Shown here: positions 27,974 to 37,055 of the stretch, piece after piece | Position numbering within the stretch: position 1 is the first letter of the stretch | How the letters are laid out: every line of letters begins with the position of its first letter | Source: a bacterium | GTDB taxonomy: Bacteria; SZUA-79; Acidulodesulfobacterales; Acidulodesulfobacteraceae | NCBI GenBank assembly: GCA_021845685.1 | Contig: JAJZVN010000019.1 | Coordinates: 1-43,740, forward strand | Direction: 5' to 3' | DNA: 43,740 bases | Made by a program: the position numbers and the translations under genes | The notes under the pieces: generated by a model | The model's database searches: none | Seen by the model: only the letters and a program-made list of their open reading frames with translations | Told to the model about the DNA's origin: nothing

Positions 27974-28510
27974 ATGACAAATTATCAATTTAAAAATGTG
28001 GCAGTATATCCGGGTTCATTTGACCCCGTTACTTTTGGCCATATCGATATTTTAAAAAGAAGTCTTAATATTTTTGATAAAGTTATTATTGCGGTAGCAT
28101 GCAATAGAAAAAAAGGTTATCTTTTCAAACAAGAAGAAAGAGTAAAACTTATTAGAGACACAATAGCGGATATTAATGAAATAGACGGCAGCAAAGTTGA
28201 AGTTGTTGCGCTTAAAGGTCTTCTTATAAAATTTGTTGAAAGTATCAATGCAAGAGTTATAATCAGAGGACTAAGAGCGGTATCTGATTTTGAATATGAA
28301 CTTCAGCTTGCAACGACTAACAGGACATTAAATCCGGATATTGAAACTATATTTATGATGACGGCGGAAAAATATTCATTTTTAAGCTCTACTATCGTAA
28401 GAGAAATATCTTTACTTGGAGGAGATGTTTCATCTATGGTGCCGCTTTTAATATCTAAAGAACTTCAAAAATTATATTCCAAAGGAGACCATGATGAAAC
28501 TCTCATGTAG
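27974..28510 (+). CDS. coaD: Phosphopantetheine adenylyltransferase CoaD
   Basis: 178 residues from the ATG 27974; an upstream GTG at 27941 would add 11 residues unlike the family. The nucleotidyltransferase signature PGSFDPVTFGH lies near 13-23, IRGLRAVSDFEYE in the middle and the YSFLSSTIVREI motif near 140. It catalyses the fourth step of coenzyme A synthesis, 4'-phosphopantetheine plus ATP to dephospho-CoA. Its end overlaps the next gene. Confidence 0.93.
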   Translation: MTNYQFKNVAVYPGSFDPVTFGHIDILKRSLNIFDKVIIAVACNRKKGYLFKQEERVKLIRDTIADINEIDGSKVEVVALKGLLIKFVESINARVIIRGLRAVSDFEYELQLATTNRTLNPDIETIFMMTAEKYSFLSSTIVREISLLGGDVSSMVPLLISKELQKLYSKGDHDETLM

Positions 28511-29702
28511 GACATCTTTAATTAAACCTTCCGCTACTCTTGCAATAACTGCAAAAGCTAAAAAACTTAAATCGGAAGGTAAAGATATCGTAAGTTTCGG
28601 CGCGGGAGAGCCTGATTTTGACACGCCTTCTTATATAAAAGATGCGGTAAAAGACGCGCTTGATAAAGGTTTTACAAAATATACTTCTGTTTCAGGTATT
28701 GATGAGCTTAAAAATGCTATTCACGATAAATTTTTGACTGATTACGGCGTTAATTATGAAAATAATGAAATTTTAGTTTCTTGCGGCGGTAAACACAGTT
28801 TATATAATTTATTTATGGTTTTGTTAAATGACGGAGATGAAGTTATAATACCTTCTCCTTACTGGGTGTCTTATACTGAAATAGTAAAACTTGCAGGCGG
28901 AGTTCCTGTTCTTGCAGATACATCCTCCAATAATTTTAAATTTAATCTTGATATGCTTAAGGAAAGTTTCAGTTCAAAGACTAAAGCAGTAATTATAAAC
29001 AGCCCTTCAAATCCCACGGGAGTTCTGTTAGATGAAAAAGATATTATAGAAATTGCAATGTTTGCGATTGAAAAAGATATTTTGATAATTACGGACGATA
29101 TATATGAAAAGATAATATTTGACGATAAAAATTTTTTTAATGTTTTAATGGTTGATAAATCATTAAAAGAAAATACGGTAGCTGTTAATGCGGTATCCAA
29201 GACTTATTCTATGACCGGTTTTAGAATAGGTTACGCGGCAGGACATAAGGAAATAATTTCGGCTATGAATAATCTTCAATCGCAAAGCACTTCAAATCCT
29301 ACATCTTTTGCACAATACGGAGCGCTTGCAGCTTTAAGAGGCAATCTTGATTTTACTATGAAGATGAAAGAAGAATTTGAAAAAAGACGAAATTATATGT
29401 TAGATTTTTTTGAAAATGAAATAAAAACTATTAAACCTGTCAGACCGGACGGAGCTTTTTATATTTTCGCCGATATTTCTGAAGTATTTAAAAATAGCGG
29501 CGGTTTCATTGATTCATCGACCAAGTTTTGTTCATATCTTTTAGATTCATATTTAGTTGCGGCTGTTCCCGGAATAGAATTTGGAAACGATAATTATGTC
29601 AGACTTTCTTTTGCAACTGATTTTAATGTAATAAAAGAAGGTTTAAATAGAATAAAACAAGCGGTTAGTATAGATAATCTAAAAAATTTAAAAAGAGGAT
29701 AA
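28494..29702 (+). CDS. Aspartate/aromatic aminotransferase, class I
   Basis: 402 residues. The second of two adjacent ATGs (28494) is preferred because AAAGGAG is 6 nt upstream. The N-terminus carries FGAGEPDFDTP, the middle NSPSNPTGVL, and the PLP lysine lies in NAVSKTYSMTGFRIGYAAG. The C-terminal VRLSFATDFN is also typical. It is most like bacterial aspartate aminotransferase (AspC/AspB type) with PLP. It overlaps coaD by 17 nt, suggesting coupled expression. Confidence 0.9.
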   Translation: MKLSCRTSLIKPSATLAITAKAKKLKSEGKDIVSFGAGEPDFDTPSYIKDAVKDALDKGFTKYTSVSGIDELKNAIHDKFLTDYGVNYENNEILVSCGGKHSLYNLFMVLLNDGDEVIIPSPYWVSYTEIVKLAGGVPVLADTSSNNFKFNLDMLKESFSSKTKAVIINSPSNPTGVLLDEKDIIEIAMFAIEKDILIITDDIYEKIIFDDKNFFNVLMVDKSLKENTVAVNAVSKTYSMTGFRIGYAAGHKEIISAMNNLQSQSTSNPTSFAQYGALAALRGNLDFTMKMKEEFEKRRNYMLDFFENEIKTIKPVRPDGAFYIFADISEVFKNSGGFIDSSTKFCSYLLDSYLVAAVPGIEFGNDNYVRLSFATDFNVIKEGLNRIKQAVSIDNLKNLKRG

Positions 29703-29709
29703 TAATTAA

Positions 29710-30207
29710 GTGTTAAAATTATATAAAATAGTATTAAGATTTCTTGAAAATAATACCGGAAACGGGAATAAAGTCGAAGGTGATAGCAGCAGCGATAACG
29801 ACGATTATAACAATAAATATAACGGCGGAAACGGTAGTAATGTCAATTATTATAATAATAACAGGAAAATTTTTTTAAATTTTTTAAAAAATTTTATAAA
29901 ATTGCCTTTATTTGCGGTTTCTTTTGCCATTATTGTTTTTTCAAAACTTAAAAGAATTTTGTATTATAATAATATCATTTTTAAGACAAAAAATCCTAAT
30001 ATATTTACCATCAGCGTTGGAAATATTAACATGGGAGGCTCAGGTAAAACTCCGCTTTCTTATTCTATTGCGTCTTATTTGTATAATTATGGTTTAAAGC
30101 CATGTATAATCAGCCGCGGTTATGGGGCTAAGTTAAAAAAAAAATCTATATCGCAGGCTGGGAATTTGACAATAAACAATTGCTCTCCGATGAAACACTG
30201 CTTTTAA
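29710..30207 (+). CDS. lpxK: LpxK tetraacyldisaccharide 4'-kinase, 5' part before the frameshift
   Basis: This 165-residue frame begins at GTG 29710. Residues about 14-50 are Asn/Gly/Asp-rich. A membrane helix (about 55-75), the Walker A SVGNINMGGSGKTPLS and SRGYGAKLKKK match LpxK up to an A10 run at 30135-30144. After the run the frame gives unrelated residues to 30207. The natural continuation (IYIAGWEFDNKQLLSDE) is in the -1 frame. LpxK phosphorylates lipid A disaccharide. The two frames together would give about 606 residues, about twice the usual size. Confidence 0.85.
   Translation: MLKLYKIVLRFLENNTGNGNKVEGDSSSDNDDYNNKYNGGNGSNVNYYNNNRKIFLNFLKNFIKLPLFAVSFAIIVFSKLKRILYYNNIIFKTKNPNIFTISVGNINMGGSGKTPLSYSIASYLYNYGLKPCIISRGYGAKLKKKSISQAGNLTINNCSPMKHCF
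30135..30144 (+). other. A10 run at the lpxK frame junction
   Basis: Ten consecutive A residues follow GTT, and the lpxK reading frame changes by -1 here. A run of eleven A would restore one uninterrupted frame. RNA polymerase slippage or ribosomal -1 slippage on this run could also restore it. An assembly or sequencing indel is the simple alternative. Confidence 0.75.
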
Positions 30208-31529
30208 TAGAAAAATTTAAATCTCTTAATCAAGAAATACCTGTTGTTATATCAAAAAATAGATATAAAGCATCAAAGGTTTGTTTGCAGGAAGATATTT
30301 ATGCAAATTTACAGGATATTTATGATAATTACAATAAAATAAAAAATGGCGAAAATATAAATAGCGGAAAAGAAGACAATAATAATGATAATAATAATAA
30401 AAACAATATAGATAATATAATTATAAATGAAAATATTAATATAAATGAAATAAGCGAAGCAAACGAAATAAATGGTAAAATTTTTTCAAATTTTAATGAT
30501 GATAATAATAATAATGAGACAAAAAATATAGATAATACTATAAATACTAAAGATACAGAGAGCAACAATGAAAAGGAAATTGATTTTTTATCTCATTGCA
30601 AATACGGAGAAACCCATGATAAATATGAAAAATATAAAAAAGTATGCATTCTTGACGATGGGTTTACCGCATTAAATATCAAAAAAGATTTAAACATTGT
30701 TCTTATTGACGGAACTAAAAATTTATTTAAACAATTTGTTATTCCTGCCGGCATTTTAAGGGAATCTATGTCTTCAATCAAATATGCGAATTGCATTATA
30801 ATTTCTAAAACTGTAGAATTAAATCCGTCAATAGAAGCAGAAATAAGAAAATATAACAATTCTTGCCCTATTTTTTATTCTTATTATGTTCCGACAAATA
30901 TTAAAGGAGGAATGGGAGGCGAGGAAACAATTTTATGTCAAAATATATCGGAAAAAAAAGCAAAAAAAGCTATTATTATAAGCGGAATAGGAAATCCTGA
31001 ATATTTTTACTCCAATATAAAAAGCTGCGGATTTGAAATTATATATGATTTTGAATATAACGACCATTACAAATATAAAGATAAAGATTTGTTGAATATA
31101 AAAATAAAATTAGATGATTATTCAAATGATATATTCAATAATAAAAATAAAAATAATACATATATTACAAATATTAAATCGGATAAATATGCTAAAAATG
31201 ATAAATATAATGATAAATATGATAAAAAAAACGATAAAAATATTAAACAGACAACAAAATACCTGCAAAATGATAAATATTCGGAAGATATCATTATAGT
31301 AACTACTTTAAAAGATTATGTAAAATTAAAAGAATTTAAATTAAAATACCCTGACATTATAGATAAATTGTATTATTTAGATTTTGAAGTAAAAATAGAT
31401 AATAGATTTTATGATTTTATAATTGATAACTATTTAAACTATATTGGAAATATTGGAAATACAAGACCCGAATTAGTTTCTAATATTAAAAACTCTATTA
31501 TTAAAAAAAATGAAAAAAAACTTAATTGA
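30180..31529 (+). CDS. lpxK: LpxK tetraacyldisaccharide 4'-kinase, 3' part after the frameshift
   Basis: The open frame runs from 30132; TTG 30180 is only its first possible independent start. It continues LpxK with LLSDETLLL, then EIPVVISKNRYKA. After an Asn/Asp-rich insertion (about 55-135 of this part) come CILDDGFTALNIKKDLNI, DGTKNLFKQFVIPAGILRES and the domain ending TTLKDYVKL. A second Lys/Asn-rich insertion lies near 320-355. The conserved blocks are intact, so the enzyme is probably functional if the frame is restored. The end overlaps the next gene by 20 nt. Confidence 0.85.
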   Translation: MLSDETLLLIEKFKSLNQEIPVVISKNRYKASKVCLQEDIYANLQDIYDNYNKIKNGENINSGKEDNNNDNNNKNNIDNIIINENININEISEANEINGKIFSNFNDDNNNNETKNIDNTINTKDTESNNEKEIDFLSHCKYGETHDKYEKYKKVCILDDGFTALNIKKDLNIVLIDGTKNLFKQFVIPAGILRESMSSIKYANCIIISKTVELNPSIEAEIRKYNNSCPIFYSYYVPTNIKGGMGGEETILCQNISEKKAKKAIIISGIGNPEYFYSNIKSCGFEIIYDFEYNDHYKYKDKDLLNIKIKLDDYSNDIFNNKNKNNTYITNIKSDKYAKNDKYNDKYDKKNDKNIKQTTKYLQNDKYSEDIIIVTTLKDYVKLKEFKLKYPDIIDKLYYLDFEVKIDNRFYDFIIDNYLNYIGNIGNTRPELVSNIKNSIIKKNEKKLN

Positions 31530-32478
31530 AGGCAAAGCTGAGTATTTTTTGGTTAATATTTTTTATATTTTAATTAACGCTTTGCCTTTAAATTGCTCAT
31601 TAGCTTTAGGTAGATTTCTCGGTATTGCTTTTTATAAATTAGATAAAAAACATGCAAAAAGCGTTTTTAAAAATTTAAAAATTGCCTTTAAGGAGGATAA
31701 AAGCGATGAAGAATTAAATAAAATTATGGTAAATTTTTATAAAAATCTTGGAATGGTTTTTATTGAGATTTTCAGGCTTAATAAATATAATAAAGAAAAT
31801 ATAGATGAATTTGTTGAAACTGATTTTAGCAATTTAAAAGATATATACGGCAAAGAACCTATTCTGCTTTTAACGGCGCATTTTGGGAACTGGGAACTGC
31901 TGGCAAAAACGTTCAGCCTTAAAGGATATAAGGGCAATGTTCTTGCAAGACCTTTAGATAATAAATATATAGAGCAAATATTATATAAGTTAAGAACGGT
32001 TTCAGGCAATAAAGTGATTTATAATAGAGAAAATGCAATTAAAGAAATATTGACTGCTATAAATAAAAAGGAAATTATAGGATTTCTTCCCGATGAAAAT
32101 GCATCTAAAAGAATAGGTGTTTTTGTAGATTTTTTTGGAAATCCTGCATGCACTATGCCCGGTATCGCCAATATTGCCGCTAAAACTAAAGCCAGAGTGG
32201 TCCCTGCTTTTATCGTGAGGCGAACAGAAACAGATATCAATGTTAAAGATATAGAAAGCCATAAATTTAGAAAAATTACAAGCAAAAACAAAGACCTTTT
32301 TTCTATGCATAAATTAATTATCGGCGAGCCTTTAGAAATAAATTATACGGGCAATAGAAAAGAAGATGTTATAAATATTCTAAATATTTTTCATGTGGCA
32401 ATTGAAAATATAATTAAAGAATATCCTGAGCAATGGTTTTGGATCCACAATAGGTGGAAAACAAGACCTGATGAATGA
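31510..32478 (+). CDS. lpxL: Lipid A biosynthesis acyltransferase (LpxL/HtrB family)
   Basis: 322 residues. An N-terminal membrane segment is followed by the LPLAT motif LTAHFGNWELL (HX4E, near 120-130). EIIGFLPDEN and VFVDFFGNPACTMPGIA come next, and PEQWFWIHNRWKTRP at the end is typical of LpxL/HtrB. It adds secondary acyl chains to lipid A. It overlaps lpxK, forming a lipid A pair. The exact acyl specificity cannot be told from sequence. Confidence 0.9.
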   Translation: MKKNLIEGKAEYFLVNIFYILINALPLNCSLALGRFLGIAFYKLDKKHAKSVFKNLKIAFKEDKSDEELNKIMVNFYKNLGMVFIEIFRLNKYNKENIDEFVETDFSNLKDIYGKEPILLLTAHFGNWELLAKTFSLKGYKGNVLARPLDNKYIEQILYKLRTVSGNKVIYNRENAIKEILTAINKKEIIGFLPDENASKRIGVFVDFFGNPACTMPGIANIAAKTKARVVPAFIVRRTETDINVKDIESHKFRKITSKNKDLFSMHKLIIGEPLEINYTGNRKEDVINILNIFHVAIENIIKEYPEQWFWIHNRWKTRPDE

Positions 32479-32499
32479 CTTAATTTTCAAATAATAGGG

Positions 32500-32608
32500 G
32501 ATAATTGTGCAGTTTTTTACAATAATTAAAAATGAGGTTTTCCAAACCACATGAGACAATATGGGTAATGTGATAATTGTGCAGTTTTTTAAAATAATTA
32601 AAAATGAG
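32500..32608 (+). repeat. 37-nt direct repeat (two copies, period 72)
   Basis: GATAATTGTGCAGTTTTTTA begins each 37-nt copy (32500-32536 and 32572-32608), with one mismatch. They fill most of the gap before the thiamine-binding-protein gene. They may be a local duplication or paired regulatory sites. Confidence 0.85.
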
Positions 32609-32675
32609 TCTGTAATTTTTTATGGGTTAAATTTTTAATTGAATTATAAAGCAAGAATTTGATACAATATTTATT

Positions 32676-32975
32676 ATGAGTTATATATTGTCTGTCAGCA
32701 TATTTCCTGTGGATAAAGGAGGGGAGTCCTTAAGCAGGTATGTTTCTAAAGTTTCTAAAGTAATCGACGGCTCCGGCCTTGAATACGTGATAACTCCAAT
32801 GGCTACCATGATAGAAAGCGAAAACATAGATGACCTTCTCAATATTGTAAAGATGGGTATAGAAGTCCTTAAAGAGGATTCAAACCGAGTATATGCAAAC
32901 ATGGCTATAGATTATAGAAAATCTGGGCTTGGAAGGCTAAAACAAAAAGTAGAATCCTTAAAATCAAAGATCTAA
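32676..32975 (+). CDS. MTH1187-family thiamine-binding protein
   Basis: 99 residues. The N-terminal MSYILSVSIFPVDKGGESLSRYVS, the TPMATMIES strand and the NMAIDYRKSG segment match the MTH1187/YkoF-like small protein family, which binds thiamine in some members. thiC and thiE lie 7-9 kb downstream, so a thiamine link is plausible but not shown. The start at ATG 32676 has no strong ribosome site. It forms a dimer or tetramer in known structures. Confidence 0.8.
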   Translation: MSYILSVSIFPVDKGGESLSRYVSKVSKVIDGSGLEYVITPMATMIESENIDDLLNIVKMGIEVLKEDSNRVYANMAIDYRKSGLGRLKQKVESLKSKI

Positions 32976-33059
32976 AAGTAGCTTGTGAAGTTAATTTTAA
33001 TATTGCTTTTGACTAAAATGTCTAAAAAATAATATATTTATAAAAAGAAAAATTTCATA

Positions 33060-34358
33060 ATGACAAATTTTTGCAAGGTAATCACAAAGGGGAGTATTGC
33101 ATTAATTTTTTTATGTGTCTTTTTATTTGTATTATTTGCATCATTTATTGTATTTCCTAACTCAGCCAATGCAAGCGGTACGATAACAGGGATCATTCCT
33201 TCAAATACACCTGCAGAATCTGGAGCTTCCGGAGCTGGTTTAAACAATGGACTAAGCGCAGGAGCGTTGCCGTCAAACAATAATCAGAATAGCAATAGCC
33301 CTGATATTTTCAAATCGCAAAATTATGGCGCTAATGGCAGTATTGGTGCAGATAGTCCATTCAGATGGCGGGGCGTTAATTTAGATTTATCTCCTTTTGT
33401 AAGCCAGAACTATTCCAATCCTATAAGCCAGATTGACAATATCTCGGATACTATAACGGGAATTAACGGTCAATCAGTCGTAATTCCTTATAATTATAGT
33501 TTAAATAATTCAAATTTTAACGGTAATGGACTTGCATTAAGATATCATTCGTTTAATCATATTATTTCGGTAGGCGATTTTTTGCCCCCGCCAATTTCCT
33601 GGATTTTATTTTTTATTCCAAGCATTAAAGACAAATATTATTATTCAAGCGCAAATTTTAATTTAAGTTATGTAAATAGTTCAAATCTTACTATGAATAC
33701 AACAGATGCGACTATAACAGGTAAAATGCAGGAAGTATTTTTAAGATATTACTGGAATCCAATCGGCGTTGATTATCCTATCAGTATTGATAATAATAAA
33801 ATAACTATAGTTCCATACGCTGATTTAGGACTTGGAGGTTTTGCGGATTTCTTCTATGCACATAATTTTACTTCAAATAATCCGAACGATCTTTTATATG
33901 TCGCCTTAACTAATTCTCAAGCTGCTGATAATAAATATGCCCAGGGTCTTTACGGATTAGGATTAAGATACGGAGCAGGGGTGCAGGTATTTGCAAAACA
34001 TATTGTCGGTCAAGTTTCTTTTCATATATTGCCTTATAATTTTAAAAGAGGTTTTGCGGCTCCGGGTTTTTTAGCGGTAAATGAAGGTGCTTCTTTGCCT
34101 TCTCCGAGTATGACGGAACATATTTTTGATATCGGCGTCCACTATAATTTTATTTTCAACTGGTATGTAGGTTTAAATTATGAAAACGATTCTTTTCATA
34201 TAGGTTCAATAGGTCAAACGCCCGTTGATTTATCTAACGTTAACGCAACAAGCGGCGGGAATGGCAGTTTAAGTTCAACAGTATCTGCCGATAATTTTTA
34301 TAAAGGCGGAACTATGACAAATAATTATTTATATTTAACCGTAGGATATAATTTTTAA
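33060..34358 (+). CDS. Outer-membrane beta-barrel protein of unknown function
   Basis: 432 residues. A long hydrophobic signal peptide ends near ANASG (38-39). About 100 Ser/Asn/Gly-rich residues follow, then repeated amphipathic strands with aromatic ends (for example YYYSSANFNLSYV, VPYADLGLGGF, YGLGLRYGAGVQVF). The final YLYLTVGYNF ends in Phe, the usual BAM signal. It is probably a porin-like or OmpW/OmpA-like barrel. No substrate is suggested. It does not overlap its neighbours and may share regulation with the next receptor-like gene. Confidence 0.8.
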   Translation: MTNFCKVITKGSIALIFLCVFLFVLFASFIVFPNSANASGTITGIIPSNTPAESGASGAGLNNGLSAGALPSNNNQNSNSPDIFKSQNYGANGSIGADSPFRWRGVNLDLSPFVSQNYSNPISQIDNISDTITGINGQSVVIPYNYSLNNSNFNGNGLALRYHSFNHIISVGDFLPPPISWILFFIPSIKDKYYYSSANFNLSYVNSSNLTMNTTDATITGKMQEVFLRYYWNPIGVDYPISIDNNKITIVPYADLGLGGFADFFYAHNFTSNNPNDLLYVALTNSQAADNKYAQGLYGLGLRYGAGVQVFAKHIVGQVSFHILPYNFKRGFAAPGFLAVNEGASLPSPSMTEHIFDIGVHYNFIFNWYVGLNYENDSFHIGSIGQTPVDLSNVNATSGGNGSLSSTVSADNFYKGGTMTNNYLYLTVGYNF

Positions 34359-34564
34359 TCGCCTATAAATTCAATCAGGAGTAGAAGATAAAATAAAGAT
34401 AAAATAAATCGGATGCTTTTTTTAATAATATGAAATTTTAGTCAGAACATTGGGTAGCAGTTCATTAATTGAATAATAATTTTCTTTTATTACTACTTAG
34501 ATATCCTCCGTTAAAATACAAATTAAATTAATTTTAGTTAAGATACCTAATATTTTACTTTAAA

Positions 34565-34612
34565 AAAAAGTTAGTTTTAAATCGGCATTTTGTTTAAATT
34601 TCGTTCGGTGTT
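34565..34612 (+). repeat. Leader element shared with the nifH-nifB gap
   Basis: AAAAAGTTAGTTTT and GTTCGGTGTT (24 nt apart) repeat the boxes at 11780-11825. They lie about 45-90 nt before the receptor-like gene. The rest of 34359-34654 holds no gene. Confidence 0.5.
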
Positions 34613-34654
34613 TTATTCATTATACATTAGGCGAAGATAATAAAAGAGTAAATT

Positions 34655-36619
34655 ATGAAAAAAACATTATTAGCTTTATTTATATCATGGTTGTTATTGT
34701 TCTTATTTTCATTTAATGCTGTTTATGTTTATGGAAAAACAAGTCTAAAAAAAATAAAATTTAAGGCTAAAATAAAAAAGGGCGTTAAAATTTCAGTTAC
34801 GCCTACGGATAAATTTTATGCAGATATATTTGGAGGATACGGAGTTTTCGACACAAAAAAATATGGATTAGATCTGAACACCGGCAGGTTGCAGAACAAC
34901 ATTATGCTATATATAAAAGCAATAGGAAATAATTCTAACGGATGGATTCAAAATACAGCTGAAAATAATCTAAACTATTATGCCGCCTTAATGAAATATT
35001 ATAACGGCAATAAATCCAACATTACTTTTATATACGGAAGAAACGACGGCATGGGTTATATGCCCCAAATATTTTCAAAATCTCTTGAAAATATATACGG
35101 ATATCAATTTAATTTTCCGATGGATACGGCTTATATTTATAATATCGAGCACAGATGGCATGCCGCATTAAGATGGATAAACTATATAAATAAAAATATT
35201 ACATTTGAAAACAAAGTATCGTATAGTTACAGCAGGTATTATAGGGTCAGCTATGCTAATCCGGATTTTCAGTCGAATCCGCTTTCCTTGCTTAACGGAG
35301 GCTATTTGCCCAATTCTCCTGTGAATTGGGCGGCACCCACCATGCAAAATTCATATAATCCTACGGCAGAGTTCGGCAGTTCATTATTAGGGACTGCCTA
35401 CCATAATTTTATAAATAATGTCGATAAGATAGGTGACGCCCCGATGTTTATTCTGAAATTGCCTTTTAACAAACTTAAATTAGGCGGAGATTTCTTGTCA
35501 TATTCAACAAGATCAGCCGAGTTTTGGTACGGAAGTTATAATATGCCTGAAGGAGATAAGTATAATGATGTATGGGACGAATATGACACAATATCTAATT
35601 ATTATGTATATGCTCAGGATAAAATTAAAATAATCCCTAAAAAATTGTTTATAGAGCCAGCTATGAAATATCAAACAATTAAAACAGTGGCAAACTATAA
35701 TTCTGGTTATTATAACGCAATAGGCGGAACCAGCTCTAAATTTTATAACTACTGGCAACCGTCAATTTTAGCTGTATACTCCCCTATTAAGAATATAGAT
35801 ATTTATGCGGTATGGGGCAAAACAGTCGGGGTTCCCCAAATAGGGTCTAAGGTACATTTGATTAACTCCGAAACAGATGAAGTTTTGGAAGGTTATGACC
35901 CGTTAATAGACGAAAAACCGCAATATATGACAGACTATAAACTTGGTGTAAAATATTTGCATAAAGGTTTTTTGTTAAGCGCAGATATTTACAGGGAAGA
36001 TTATATCAATAAATATAATTCTGTTTACAACCCTATTGTAGGCGCTTCCGTGTATTTTAGTTCCGGAACTGCAAGACAGGAAGGTTTTAAGCTATCGGCT
36101 AAATATAATTTTAATAAGATTTGGGGCATATTTGCAAGATATTCGTATAAGAACGCTCAATTCACGTCAAATTTTTCTGGGACGTATGGAGCGGTTTCCG
36201 CAGGACAGCATGTGCCTTATATTCCTAAAAATTTAGCCGGACTTGGAGGATTTGCCGAAATTTTTGGCACTTATCTTAAGATATTTGGAGCGTACACCGG
36301 AACGCAGTATGTTCCTGTAAGCGCTCAGAAGAAAGGGGTATATGGGGTATATTACAATATAAATCAAAATTATGAAATTGGCGGCTATTTCGTTTTAAAC
36401 GGATATGTTTCTCGTAGTTTTAATTTAAGTAAAATATCATTATTTAATAAGATGAACCTAAAAATCGTTAAATTGTCGTTTTCAATAACTAATATTCTAA
36501 ATAGGCAGTATAATTCTTGGTCTGACTACACTTACGGTGTTTCAAGCACTAATCCCGTTCAAGAGGTTATGCCAGGTATGCCGAGATTTGTTTATGCTCA
36601 GGCATCTTTCGGATTTTAA
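34655..36619 (+). CDS. TonB-dependent-receptor-like barrel, plug apparently missing
   Basis: 654 residues with an N-terminal signal peptide (about 1-29). Barrel-like strands begin at about residue 50 (ISVTPTDKFYADIFGGYGVF), so there is no room for the usual plug of about 130 residues and no TonB box is visible. Later blocks fit TonB receptors: YYVYAQDKIKIIPKKLFIEPA, VGVPQIGS, ADIYREDYINKYN, GFKLSAKYNFNK, VKLSFSITNILNRQYNSW and a terminal Phe. It could be a passive pore or a receptor whose plug is supplied separately. Ligand unknown. Confidence 0.75.
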   Translation: MKKTLLALFISWLLLFLFSFNAVYVYGKTSLKKIKFKAKIKKGVKISVTPTDKFYADIFGGYGVFDTKKYGLDLNTGRLQNNIMLYIKAIGNNSNGWIQNTAENNLNYYAALMKYYNGNKSNITFIYGRNDGMGYMPQIFSKSLENIYGYQFNFPMDTAYIYNIEHRWHAALRWINYINKNITFENKVSYSYSRYYRVSYANPDFQSNPLSLLNGGYLPNSPVNWAAPTMQNSYNPTAEFGSSLLGTAYHNFINNVDKIGDAPMFILKLPFNKLKLGGDFLSYSTRSAEFWYGSYNMPEGDKYNDVWDEYDTISNYYVYAQDKIKIIPKKLFIEPAMKYQTIKTVANYNSGYYNAIGGTSSKFYNYWQPSILAVYSPIKNIDIYAVWGKTVGVPQIGSKVHLINSETDEVLEGYDPLIDEKPQYMTDYKLGVKYLHKGFLLSADIYREDYINKYNSVYNPIVGASVYFSSGTARQEGFKLSAKYNFNKIWGIFARYSYKNAQFTSNFSGTYGAVSAGQHVPYIPKNLAGLGGFAEIFGTYLKIFGAYTGTQYVPVSAQKKGVYGVYYNINQNYEIGGYFVLNGYVSRSFNLSKISLFNKMNLKIVKLSFSITNILNRQYNSWSDYTYGVSSTNPVQEVMPGMPRFVYAQASFGF

Positions 36620-36661
36620 GCATGTCTAAATAATCAGAACAGTTTAAATTTTTATATATTA

Positions 36662-36823
36662 TATGTCATTAAGTCATCCATTAAGTTATCTGATTTATTT
36701 TATAAAGAAGGTCTTTTAGACGTCGAAACTGTAAAAAATAGGGCGGAGGAGGCTCTAAGTTATTATGTGGGAGATACACGATTTATTAAATGTAATATTA
36801 GAGATGCCGTTGAATATATTTAG
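36662..36823 (+). pseudogene. Possible gene remnant after the receptor
   Basis: In frame from 36662, a 53-residue stretch reads as normal protein, including SDLFYKEGLLDVETVKNRAE and GDTRFIKCNIRDAVEYI before the TAG at 36821. No start codon is present in that frame before the receptor's stop. GAGGAGG lies inside it. It may be a degraded gene or a chance ORF; I recognise no family. The rest of 36620-37055 is AT-rich, with two short palindromes near 36865-36900. Confidence 0.35.
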
Positions 36824-36864
36824 GATTATAAAAAAATAGTTACTGATAAATAGAAAAAAATTAT

Positions 36865-36900
36865 ATTCCAGAATTAGTGGAATTATATTGACTTAGTCAA
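36865..36900. promoter_or_regulatory. Two short palindromes before the toxin-antitoxin pair
   Basis: ATTCCA-N7-TGGAAT (36865-36883) is followed by TTGACTTAGTCAA (36888-36900, 6-bp arms). They lie about 155 nt before the antitoxin ATG and could be operators for autoregulation by the antitoxin. The link is inferred from position. Confidence 0.4.
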
Positions 36901-37055
36901 TAACTTAACCTATAATATATATTATTATATAACATTATTAAATGGCGTGGGATAAGCGGAGCGATTAGGTTGGCTGCGTTGCCGTGCTAATATATTTTAC
37001 ATTTAATAAATTGTTAAATTTAATTTTTTATAAAAAAAAGGGTGGTGGTCAAATT

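Noticed and set aside
36663-36720. ATG-start ORF MSLSHPLSYLIYFIKKVF
   Set aside because: It stops after 18 residues and lies in a different frame from the more convincing remnant.
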